Shown here in pieces: positions 16,382-24,336 of a stretch of DNA of 64,000 nt. Made by a program: the position numbers and the translations under genes. Below the pieces are notes generated by a model. It saw only the letters and a program-made list of their open reading frames with translations, did not search any database and was not told the DNA's origin. The stretch spans positions 1 to 64,000 of the forward strand of contig JAEUUG010000012.1 of the NCBI GenBank assembly GCA_016787565.1, given 5' to 3'. The first letter of the stretch is position 1; each line of letters starts with the position of its first letter. This DNA is from Cyclobacteriaceae bacterium (GTDB lineage Bacteria; Bacteroidota; Bacteroidia; Cytophagales; Cyclobacteriaceae).

Positions 16382-17311
16382 CTACTTATCAGACACAGGA
16401 GCTTTTGCAGCCGGGTTTTGTAATACGAGCGAAGCCAGCACAGCCATCGACAATGTAGAGATAATGAATGCAAGCGATATCTCAATCGGAACCTTATACA
16501 AATCAGCCATGCACATTTTAACACCGACAAAGATAAGGATCACTGCCAGACCATATTTAAGGTAAACAAAATACTTCTCAAGACCTGAGAGTGCAAAGAA
16601 TAGCGAGCGTAATCCCAGTATGGCAAAAACATTAGAGGTGTACACTATAAACGCATCATCGGAAATAGCAAGGATGGCCGGAATACTGTCAACCGCAAAC
16701 ACAAGATCAGTGGCCTCAATTACAAACACTACGATGAGCAAAGGAGTTGCCCACAAAACACCAGCCTTGCGCACGAAGAAATTATCTCCTTCAAAATCAG
16801 GAGTAAACCTAAACCCCTTGCGGATAAGCCGTATTATTGAATTGTTTTCAAGATCAACCTTGAACTCGCTTTGAGAAAAGAACCTAAAGCCAGTGAATAT
16901 CAAAAACGCTCCAAACAAATACACCAACCAGTGGAATCGGTGAATAAGTTCAACCCCAACCAGAATAAAACATACCCGCATCACAAGTGCTCCCAATATT
17001 CCCCAGAATAAAACTTTATGCTGGTAGGCCTGGGGCACATTGAAGTAGGAAAAAATAAGAATTATCACAAAAATGTTATCGACACTTAATGATTTCTCAA
17101 TAAGGTAACCTGTGAAAAACTCGTATGCCTTTTCTTCACCAAAATAAAAGTATACAAATACATTGAAGACGAACGCCAGCATTACCCAAATGCCAGTTAA
17201 CGTTAATGCATGTTTCACACTTATCTCCTTTGACTTTCGGTGAAAAACACCTAAGTCGAGGACAAGCATAAGTAAAATAAAAAGGTTGAAGGATATCCAG
17301 AGAATTGTCAT
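16382..17311 (-). CDS. TerC/Alx family membrane protein
   Basis: 309 residues with about nine hydrophobic segments. It carries the family motifs FFTGYLIEKSLSVDNIFVI (about 65-83) and FVIEATDLVFAVDSIPAILAIS (about 197-218), whose acidic residues lie within membrane segments. TerC/Alx proteins are implicated in manganese export, including metal loading of exported enzymes, and in alkaline or tellurite response. The length and motifs are typical of the Alx branch. It is a single gene followed at its 3' end by the miniprotein terminator. A role in manganese efflux is family knowledge, not shown by neighbours. Confidence 0.9.
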   Translation of the reverse strand: MTILWISFNLFILLMLVLDLGVFHRKSKEISVKHALTLTGIWVMLAFVFNVFVYFYFGEEKAYEFFTGYLIEKSLSVDNIFVIILIFSYFNVPQAYQHKVLFWGILGALVMRVCFILVGVELIHRFHWLVYLFGAFLIFTGFRFFSQSEFKVDLENNSIIRLIRKGFRFTPDFEGDNFFVRKAGVLWATPLLIVVFVIEATDLVFAVDSIPAILAISDDAFIVYTSNVFAILGLRSLFFALSGLEKYFVYLKYGLAVILIFVGVKMCMADLYKVPIEISLAFIISTLSMAVLASLVLQNPAAKAPVSDK

Positions 17312-17336
17312 GGGCTATTCGATTAAGTATTAAACA

Positions 17337-17510
17337 TTACCGGTTTGGTTGCCAAGGAAACATGTTGCTTCGCACCCAAACCCGAAGTTCCTGTACTTCC
17401 TGCGGCTGAAGGAGCGCCTGCGCTTTCCGGTATTCTTTTATAAATAATTTGCGGTCAAAACTTACCTTCTGTAAAATGATTTTAGTGTATTCAAACATAG
17501 ATTTTTTCAT
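17337..17510 (-). CDS. Small conserved Bacteroidota protein, 57 aa
   Basis: 57 residues from the ATG at 17508-17510; the core KIILQKVSFDRKLFIKEYRK followed by AQALLQPQEVQELRVWV matches a small Bacteroidota protein type that I recall as K..L.KVSFD..LF.KEL.KA...L...E...L..W. It is helical and basic with no signal peptide. Function is unknown. It lies 25 bp upstream of terC on the same strand and may be cotranscribed with it. An upstream in-frame start (17561) would add a hydrophobic stretch that other members lack. Confidence 0.65.
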   Translation of the reverse strand: MKKSMFEYTKIILQKVSFDRKLFIKEYRKAQALLQPQEVQELRVWVRSNMFPWQPNR

Positions 17511-17584
17511 ACCTGAATAAATTAGATTAAACAATAGCAATCCGAGGGTAGCTGAAACCAAAAAAATTACCAGTGAGGAAAAGG

Positions 17585-17884
17585 CTAAATTCTAAGTACT
17601 CTTAATTGAAGATAAAGCAGAGATTTTGGCAGCCCCTGAACGCTCCCGCTTAATGGTTGCACATGATTTAATGCACGTGGCTCAAGGAAGACTTTAGTAT
17701 AAATATGAAAGGCTGATTTTAACGTCTTCTTTTGAACTGATAAAAGATGTAAGATTTCCGTTTCACGAAAATCATCTGTTTGTTCAGACGATACTATAGA
17801 AAGCGTGTATTGAAGTTCCCCTGATCCATATATACAGAACAGTGCAAGCACAATGACCACGATTTGTACGGATCTTTTCATCAA
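17585..17884 (-). CDS. Hypothetical small exported protein
   Basis: 99 residues (two adjacent ATG starts). The first 25 residues look like a signal peptide or membrane anchor (basic MMKRS then VQIVVIVLALFCIYGSG). The remainder is unremarkable and matches nothing I recognise. It lies on the same strand as the 57-residue gene and terC but with a 74-bp gap. It could be a small periplasmic protein; it could also be a chance open frame. Confidence 0.35.
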   Translation of the reverse strand: MMKRSVQIVVIVLALFCIYGSGELQYTLSIVSSEQTDDFRETEILHLLSVQKKTLKSAFHIYTKVFLEPRALNHVQPLSGSVQGLPKSLLYLQLRVLRI

Positions 17885-18232
17885 AAAGGCTTAACGAAAG
17901 GGTCAATGAAAAGTTGGACCACCATTTTCAAGGACACCAGTATATATCAGACGGCAATTAGATAAAATTTTGATGCTCAATTTATTACAATTGAAATCTC
18001 CTCTTTATTGATAATCCTTATGATCTGTATAAGAATTATCAATACGTGTAAGTTGAACAGGTAGCGCCTAAAATTCTTGCAATGCTGGTCAGGAAGCTTC
18101 AACAATCTTCGTTGGGCGACCTTCTGTTGATACCTTGACCAACGATGCCTTGCCATGAACAGGATCATCACTGTTGAATCTTTTTTTAGAATGAAGTAGC
18201 TATTCTCTTTGTTGTTAACAGACGCAGCTGAG
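17885..18232. other. Gene-free stretch
   Basis: About 350 bp with no convincing coding frame. A 64-codon minus frame (17977-18171) has skewed, Arg/Gln- and Ile-rich composition and no family resemblance. I see no other structure. Confidence 0.5.
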
Positions 18233-18272
18233 ATAAAAAAAAGACCACCAATCCTTTCCGGAAATGATGGTC
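18233..18272 (-). terminator. Intrinsic terminator after tmRNA
   Basis: On the minus strand a hairpin with GACCA/TGGTC ends and a TTTCCGGAAA centre is followed by eight T. It lies 30 bp beyond the mature 3' end of the tmRNA and ends its transcript. Confidence 0.7.
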
Positions 18273-18301
18273 AAAGTGTGGAGTGGTGGCAAGGACCACT
18301 G

Positions 18302-18690
18302 TGGAGCCGCAGAGAATCGAACTCTGGTCCAGAGAAGATGAACCCGTACCTTCTACATGCTTAGTTGACTTTAATTGTCGGGAGCAGCAAGGCAGGCAAC
18401 AGCCAAACTACACCTTAGTTACTGTGTCTTAACCGTGCTTAGCAACATCACACGGAGCAGCTCTGCATAACGACACCGCTAACCAGCACCTGCAAAACGA
18501 CAATGCTGAGCGATGATGGCTTTCCCGATCTGATCGGGACGAGGCTAATTCACCCTATCGGATAAATTAAGCAGCCATGGCGTAGTTAGACTCGCCAAGT
18601 ATGATTCGGGACTATCTTTCAAGGCTCTCACCCCATGAGCCTGCATGCTTCTATACGACCTCACGCATCCTGTCAAAACCGGTCGGCCCC
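18302..18690 (-). ncRNA. ssrA: tmRNA (transfer-messenger RNA)
   Basis: The 5' end GGGGCCG pairs with CGGCTCC at the 3' end to form the acceptor stem, and the 3' part has the T-arm with GTTCGATTC. The classic CCGGTTTTGACAGGAT start of tmRNA follows the acceptor stem. The tag frame (18567-18596) encodes GESNYAMAA then TAA, close to known Cytophagales tags. The total is about 389 nt, with pseudoknot-capable sequence between. It rescues stalled ribosomes together with SmpB, tagging proteins for proteolysis. The CCA end is not encoded. Confidence 0.95.
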
Positions 18691-18742
18691 ATATACTTTT
18701 TCAAAGAACAGTGATGAATTGTGTTTCATCGCAAAAGGGAGA

Positions 18743-18750
18743 CAAATATA
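18743..18750 (-). promoter_or_regulatory. Candidate -7 element of the tmRNA promoter
   Basis: TATATTTG on the minus strand fits the Bacteroidota -7 consensus TAnnTTTG and lies about 53 bp upstream of the mature tmRNA 5' end, leaving a short leader for removal by RNase P. No clear -33 element is seen. Confidence 0.4.
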
Positions 18751-18890
18751 GAAGAAAATTAGTTCCGCCATTCGTTGCGCTACTGCGGAATACACGTAAG
18801 CCCGACCCCAATCAAATGACGCTAAAAAAAGTTGAGTGAAATCGAGCACTGACCATAATCGTTTACCGATTAACTATTAATTTCACCCCG

Positions 18891-20608
18891 ATGGAAAATT
18901 TTGTTGTATCGGCACGTAAATACCGTCCCACCGGTTTTGATGAGGTTGTGGGGCAGGAGCACATTACCACTACACTCAAAAATGCCATCGACAATAATAA
19001 ACTGGCGCAGGCATTGCTCTTCTGCGGACCCCGTGGTGTTGGTAAAACAACCTGCGCACGGATTGTTGCACGCCTCATCAACGGTTTCGAAGAGCGTGCC
19101 GAAACGAATTCCCTGAATATTTTTGAACTCGATGCCGCCTCCAATAACTCTGTAGAAGACATCCGCAACCTGATCGAGCAGGTTCGCTATCCACCCCAGT
19201 TTGGAAAGTATAAAGTCTACATCATCGATGAGGTGCACATGTTATCCAATTCAGCCTTCAATGCATTTTTGAAGACACTGGAAGAGCCTCCCTCCTATGC
19301 AATTTTTATTCTGGCAACAACCGAAAAGCATAAAGTCATTCCCACCATCCTGTCGCGATGCCAGATTTTTGATTTCAATCGCATTCAGATCAGTGATATT
19401 GCCAATCACCTGAAAAAGATTGCCACCCATGAGGGTATACCGGCAGAAGAAGAGGCACTTCACCTGATTTCTCAAAAAGCTGATGGCGCGTTACGCGATG
19501 CCCTCTCGATTTTTGACCTCATGGTAACGTACTCATCAGGCAAAGGCGTTACGTTTAAGGATACCTTGTCGAATCTTCACATCCTCGACTATGATTACTA
19601 CTTTAACGAGGTGGATGCGCTGCTTTCTCAAAATCATACACAGCCTCTTTTGCTTTTTGATGAGGTATTGAAAAAAGGTTTCGATGGTCATAATTTTATT
19701 GTGGGATTGAGTGAACACCTTCGTAACCTATTGGTATCGCAGGATGAACGTACCGTTACACTCATGGAAGTACCTGACAGCGTGAAGAAAAAGTACATTG
19801 AACAAGCAAGAGTTTGCTCACCCTCTTTATTACTCACCTGGCTTAACCTTGCCAACCAGTGCGATATCAACTACAAGGCAAGTAAAAATCAACGCCTCTC
19901 GGTAGAACTCGCGCTGATGAAAATGGCCCATGTTGGCTCGATACTCCAGCGAAATACTTCCACTGCTGAACATGACCAACTTGCCGCACAGGCAGGGTTA
20001 AAAAAAAAATTAGTGTAGCGACCGAATCGGTAACTCCTGAGTCTCCTTCAGTTTTAATAACAGCGTTATCTCCAGAAATTCCGGTAGAAACCATTCAACC
20101 GGATGTAACTCGGCAGCCCACGGGTATATCATCAGGAAATCAACCCAAACCCCGTACGGAACCGCGAACGCTAAAGTTGAGCGGATTACTCTCGGTTGAA
20201 AAGAAAATCGAAACAACCGGATCGGCTGCTGATACAAAAATGTCTGCCGATGAACCCTTCTCCGAAACTCAACTAAAAAACACCTGGAACGAATTTGCCG
20301 AGCAACGCAAAAAGTATCAGGCCGAATATCAGCTGCTCACGCAGGAATTTGAAATGAAGGAAAACCAGGTTATTGTGCACTTGCATAACCCGGTACAAGA
20401 AGGAATTCTGAATAACATCCGTAGCGAACTGGGCACTTTTCTTCGTGAAAAACTTCGAAACAGCTCTATCCAGGTTCGCGGTGAATTAAAGGAAGGCGAA
20501 GAGAAAAAAATCCGCTATACCAACCGGGAAAAATTTGATTACCTCATTGAGAAAAATCCGCTACTGGGTGAATTGAAAGACAGGCTCGGCTTAGATACTG
20601 ATTTTTAA
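18891..20608 (+). CDS. dnaX: DNA polymerase III gamma/tau subunit, with -1 frameshift at an A10 run
   Basis: The clamp-loader ATPase has Walker A GPRGVGKTT (46-54), the DEVHML Walker B and the SRC sensor motif (ILSRCQIFDF). The zero frame ends at 20018 and gives a 375-residue gamma form. Ten A (20000-20009) precede that stop, and a -1 shift there enters a frame open to 20608, giving a tau form of 572 residues. The tau part has a Pro/Thr/Ser linker and a C-terminal domain (NTWNEFAEQRKK, EKNPLLGEL) typical of Bacteroidota DnaX. The four-Cys zinc module normally between Walker A and LDAASNN is absent: residues 64-74 have no Cys. The linker argues for real slippage rather than decay. Confidence 0.9.
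20000..20009 (+). promoter_or_regulatory. A10 slippage site in dnaX
   Basis: Ten A in the zero frame read TTA-AAA-AAA-AAA-TTA, with a TAG eight bases downstream. The -1 frame is open directly across the run and continues for 199 codons. Poly-A runs of this length promote transcriptional slippage or -1 ribosomal slippage, as known for Thermus dnaX. The stop close behind makes the truncated product the gamma form. Confidence 0.75.
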
Positions 20609-20642
20609 AAAATGAAATGGGTCAGTTACCATCGCTCTAATC

Positions 20643-21116
20643 TCAATCAGGATCCGGCACAAACAATCCCCATCCATCGCCTTCTTTTGTTGTTCCGGTT
20701 TCGAACGACTTCACCCATTCTTTGAACAAAAACCGAAAGGCATCCAGCTCATCGCGCAGAAGTTGAAGGTACTGCATCTCCACCAGTTCAAGGTACTTCA
20801 ACGATGCTGTTTGGGTTAATAAACTGCGGGCATGAATTTTAATGAGCGTTGCATTTTCCATTTTCAGGATGTAATCATCCATCGCTTCGGCCCCTGCAAT
20901 TTTCGCGGGAATGATCATGGCATCTTCCAGCATCATAGAACTGTGAATTTCAGCGTGGGGGTTATCTTTTTCCAGGGTGTCAACAATGCGCTGTGTCAGC
21001 TCCAGAATTTCATCCGCCTTTTGATAAATGGGCAATGCCTCAAGCTTGCGCTGATGTGCTTCCGGATCGAAGGATTCATCATCACCATCCTCACGCTCAT
21101 CATCATCGTCCCACAT
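20643..21116 (-). CDS. Hypothetical acidic helical protein
   Basis: 157 residues. The first 20 are almost all Asp and Glu; the rest looks like a helical bundle of about four helices with conserved-looking hydrophobic positions (ILELTQRIVDTLE, LKYLELVEMQYLQLLRDELD). There is no signal peptide or metal motif. I recognise it as the kind of small protein encoded beside HerA-like ATPases in Bacteroidota but know no function. It lies 45 bp after the HerA gene on the same strand and may be cotranscribed with it. Its stop is 34 bp from the convergent dnaX stop. Confidence 0.65.
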   Translation of the reverse strand: MWDDDDEREDGDDESFDPEAHQRKLEALPIYQKADEILELTQRIVDTLEKDNPHAEIHSSMMLEDAMIIPAKIAGAEAMDDYILKMENATLIKIHARSLLTQTASLKYLELVEMQYLQLLRDELDAFRFLFKEWVKSFETGTTKEGDGWGLFVPDPD

Positions 21117-21161
21117 GTGCTGCTGGTTTAAACATTAGTTTTTTTGATGGTCATTACCGTG

Positions 21162-22709
21162 TCAAAATAATCCTCCCCTTCTCCGGGTGGTTCTTCGCGT
21201 AGATGTTCCAAACAATACACCAAATACGCCACGAACCAATTCCCGACCAACCTGTTTAGCCACTGGTGATGAAATTACTTCCTCAAAAGTAGATTTCTCT
21301 CTTCGGCTTGAAGTTGGCCGCGCTGTACTTCGCTGTTGCGCCTCGCCTTCCTCCTGATGTTTTTTCATCCGCTCATCCAGAATTTCAAACGCACTTTTTG
21401 GATCAACCGGATCTTTGTATTTCTTGTAGATATCCGAATCAGCCAGCACCTGCTTATATTCTTCGCTACTCAACGGTCCCATCACTGAAGCGGGTGGTGC
21501 CAGATGGGTTACAACCGTTTCTGTTGGAATTCCCTTCTCATTTAACACCGTAATGAAAGCCTGGCCGGTGCCGAGCTTGGTAAACTGCTGCTCCATATCA
21601 TAAAACTCCGACTTTGGAAAAGTCTTAATGGTATCTTTCAATGCCTTGACATCGTTGGGTGTGAAAGCTCGGATAACATGGTGAACCCGGTTACCCAGCT
21701 GTGAAAGTACGGTGGGTGGCACATCGGAGGTTAACTGCGTACAGAAAAATACGCCAACGCCTTTTGAGCGAATAAGCCGGATGACCTGCTCAATCTGATC
21801 CATAAAAGCTTTTGAGGCATCCTTAAACAAGAGGTGCGCTTCATCTAAGAAGAAAACCAGCTTGGGCTTATCCAGGTCACCCACTTCCGGTAACGACTGA
21901 TAAATCTCGGCCAGCAAGGCGAGCATGAACGTTGAAAAAATTGCTGGTTGATTTTGAATATCCGATACGTTCAATAAACTAATCACACCGCGCCCGTCAA
22001 CTTTTTGGAAGAGATCATCAATATCAAAAGAAGTCTCCCCGAAAATCTGGTTCACACCCTGCTGTTCGAGGGAGACGAGTTTCCGAAGGATGGTTCCGGA
22101 AGTAGAACTTGAAATTTTACCATAGTCATTCTTAATTTCTTCCGCTCCTTTTCCTTCTGTCAGGTAGTTCAATACTTTTTTTAAGTCACTGAAGTCAACA
22201 ACCGGCAGGCTTTTATCATCAGCATATTTAAAAACCACATTGAGCACTCCGGTTTGTGTTTCATTCAGTTCTAAAATCTTGCTGAGCAACACCGGTCCGA
22301 ATTCCGTAACAGTTGCCCGCATCTGTGCCCCCGTTTTACCACTTAGGGAATACAACTCGATTGGAAAATCTGACGGTGCGTAGGATATACCCAGTGCCTG
22401 CGCGCGCTCAGCGATCTTATCATTAGGAGTAGCCGCTTTTGCAAATCCTGAGAGATCGCCCTTCATATCCGGCATAAATACCGGCACACCAGCCGCGGAA
22501 AGTTGCTCGGCTATAAGCTGCAATGTTCTGGTTTTACCCGATCCGGTTGCTCCGGTAACTAACCCGTGGCGGTTCATCATGCGCAAGGCCAGGTTAACTT
22601 TTGCATCGGCCACAATTTCCTGGTTGTAAACACCACTGCCGAGATAAATAGAAGCTGTATTGAAGGTATATGACCTGTTGATGGCCTCGATGAATTTCTC
22701 TTTTGACAT
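21162..22709 (-). CDS. HerA-like helicase / DUF853 family ATPase
   Basis: 515 residues. Walker A is VTGATGSGKT (51-60) and Walker B is LVFFLDEAHLLF; RSKGVGVFFCTQ is the usual motif III region. This is the FtsK/HerA superfamily branch named DUF853 (YjgR-like), a hexameric ATPase thought to act on DNA. The C-terminus has a low-complexity Ser/Thr/Arg tail and ends in GVFGVLFGTSTRRTTRRRGG, which is common in the family. It starts after a terminator for the upstream DUF3078 gene, so it has its own promoter. Its biological role is unsettled. Confidence 0.88.
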   Translation of the reverse strand: MSKEKFIEAINRSYTFNTASIYLGSGVYNQEIVADAKVNLALRMMNRHGLVTGATGSGKTRTLQLIAEQLSAAGVPVFMPDMKGDLSGFAKAATPNDKIAERAQALGISYAPSDFPIELYSLSGKTGAQMRATVTEFGPVLLSKILELNETQTGVLNVVFKYADDKSLPVVDFSDLKKVLNYLTEGKGAEEIKNDYGKISSSTSGTILRKLVSLEQQGVNQIFGETSFDIDDLFQKVDGRGVISLLNVSDIQNQPAIFSTFMLALLAEIYQSLPEVGDLDKPKLVFFLDEAHLLFKDASKAFMDQIEQVIRLIRSKGVGVFFCTQLTSDVPPTVLSQLGNRVHHVIRAFTPNDVKALKDTIKTFPKSEFYDMEQQFTKLGTGQAFITVLNEKGIPTETVVTHLAPPASVMGPLSSEEYKQVLADSDIYKKYKDPVDPKSAFEILDERMKKHQEEGEAQQRSTARPTSSRREKSTFEEVISSPVAKQVGRELVRGVFGVLFGTSTRRTTRRRGGLF

Positions 22710-22765
22710 ACAGATTGCTTTTACTACTAAAGTACTCTATTTGAACTATGATTTGGCGGGAAGAA

Positions 22766-22799
22766 TAAAAAAAACCGGATAGCAATGTGCCGTCCGGTT
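22766..22799 (-). terminator. Intrinsic terminator of the DUF3078 gene
   Basis: On the minus strand AACCGGA pairs with TCCGGTT around a 13-nt loop, followed by a run of eight T. It lies 33 bp after the DUF3078 stop and 57 bp before the HerA start. Confidence 0.7.
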
Positions 22800-22831
22800 G
22801 TTGAGAAGCTATGCGCTGAATGATATGATGA

Positions 22832-23734
22832 TTATTTTTTCTCCTCGTAATTCTGGAATGAATATGCAAATCCAAAATTAAAAACCTGACTTAGCTGAGC
22901 TCCGCTGTCCTGATCAAAATCGTACAGTAATATTCCTCCTAATCCAACAGTAATAAACTTATTCACTTTTGCATTCAACATCAGATCGAGTCGATGATCA
23001 ATGGTTTTGGGCTTAATTGTTTCGTAATTGGCATACATAACATACCGCCACTTTAGATTCATATTCTTTGCAATATCTTTATCAAAATCGGCTTGAAGTT
23101 GGAAAGCAAGCCACTCGTAGCGGGTAGTTTCACCAACTGCAACGCCATACGGAACCAACGGATCAACCGCATCGAAGCGGCCATTATTATCACGCACAAT
23201 CGTTACACGTGGCGCGAAGGGGGCGATGCGTACTTTAAAATAATCAACCGGATGGTACTCAACACCCCAGGCAGAAGTAACAAAAGCGGGTGCTAAAAAA
23301 TCTGATATCAAATCTTGTGTATCATCGTCATTGTATTTGTAGCCCGATGAGAATTGGCTTAAAAAGTTTAACGATGTAAATAAATCCCAATGCCGGCCGA
23401 AGGTGTAGCCATATTTCGTATCGATTAAAATGCGGTCAAGCGTCTTGCGATATCCCTGGCCGCTGTTATTTACGAAGCCGTACATGAACCCAATCTCATT
23501 ATCCCACGAAATCTTGTCCTTTTTGTAATTGGCTTTGTAGTTAAATAGCCCATTTAGTCCAATGGAGTTAACTCCCCCGGCCTTCCAATTAGATGAAAAG
23601 GCGGCCTGGTTGACATTGAGATTAAAGGTTAATTTTTTCTTCCAGTGCGATAGCGTATCTGGCTTTACGATCTGCGCCTCTGCAGACACGGCAACAATAA
23701 GAACAACTAAGGTCGAGAGGATAATCTTTTTCAT
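22832..23734 (-). CDS. DUF3078 outer-membrane protein
   Basis: 300 residues from the ATG at 23732-23734 (an upstream in-frame start adds 9 residues before the signal). The signal peptide is MKKIILSTLVVLIVAVSAEA with cleavage before Gln. The mature part has many short strands with aromatic ends and opens with W...L...LN.NQAAFSSNWKAGG, the DUF3078 signature. DUF3078 proteins are Bacteroidota outer-membrane barrel-type proteins of unknown role. A terminator follows. Transcription is probably independent. Confidence 0.85.
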   Translation of the reverse strand: MKKIILSTLVVLIVAVSAEAQIVKPDTLSHWKKKLTFNLNVNQAAFSSNWKAGGVNSIGLNGLFNYKANYKKDKISWDNEIGFMYGFVNNSGQGYRKTLDRILIDTKYGYTFGRHWDLFTSLNFLSQFSSGYKYNDDDTQDLISDFLAPAFVTSAWGVEYHPVDYFKVRIAPFAPRVTIVRDNNGRFDAVDPLVPYGVAVGETTRYEWLAFQLQADFDKDIAKNMNLKWRYVMYANYETIKPKTIDHRLDLMLNAKVNKFITVGLGGILLYDFDQDSGAQLSQVFNFGFAYSFQNYEEKK

Positions 23735-23783
23735 AGGAATGATTTTTGAACAAAATAACACTCAAAAATCCAAACCTGAAAAC

Positions 23784-24197
23784 CTAGATATTGTTCAATT
23801 TGATTTCATCCAGTGCCACCTCGGTCAATGGCTTGGTAATGAATTTTATAACGTGGTTGTTATTGACAATCTTATCAATATCACGTTTGTTGTCAGAACT
23901 GGAGAGGATAATGACTTTACACTTGCTTCGCACGATTTCGTTAAACTTTTCGAATTCGTAGAGGAAAACGAAACCATCCACAATCGGCATATTAATATCG
24001 AGGAAGATCAGACTTGGAAGATTATCCGGATTGTTTTGATTGTCGCGCAGATAATCTAATGCCGCCTTTCCGGAACCCTTTACCTCAACACGCTTAGCAA
24101 ATTTTGTAATTTCAATAATGCGCTTACTGATAAAATTATCAGTGTCATTATCGTCCACAAGCATTACTAAATCGATGGCTTTTATTTCAGTTTGCAT
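23784..24197 (-). CDS. Single-domain response regulator (CheY-like)
   Basis: 137 residues forming one receiver domain and nothing else. Asp15 and Asp16 form the acidic pocket (VDDND), Asp67 in FLDINMP is the phosphoacceptor, Ser100 takes the Ser/Thr position and Lys122 in ITKPL is the conserved lysine. Stand-alone receivers relay phosphate between proteins or act allosterically; no histidine kinase is adjacent, so the partner is unknown. It is a single gene with a 49-bp gap to the DUF3078 start. Confidence 0.93.
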   Translation of the reverse strand: MQTEIKAIDLVMLVDDNDTDNFISKRIIEITKFAKRVEVKGSGKAALDYLRDNQNNPDNLPSLIFLDINMPIVDGFVFLYEFEKFNEIVRSKCKVIILSSSDNKRDIDKIVNNNHVIKFITKPLTEVALDEIKLNNI

Positions 24198-24336
24198 TAA
24201 CTAATTATAAATCTGTCTGAACATTCAGTTTAGAACCACAAAAGTATCCTTTTTTAGGCAATTTGATAGCATAGTTTTAAAAAATGGCCTGAACGTAATA
24301 AAATGCTGGAAAAGTAATAAAAGGCCAAAGGATTCC

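Noticed and set aside
17977-18171. 64-codon minus-strand frame
   Set aside because: Composition is skewed, there is no family resemblance, and no promoter or neighbour supports it.
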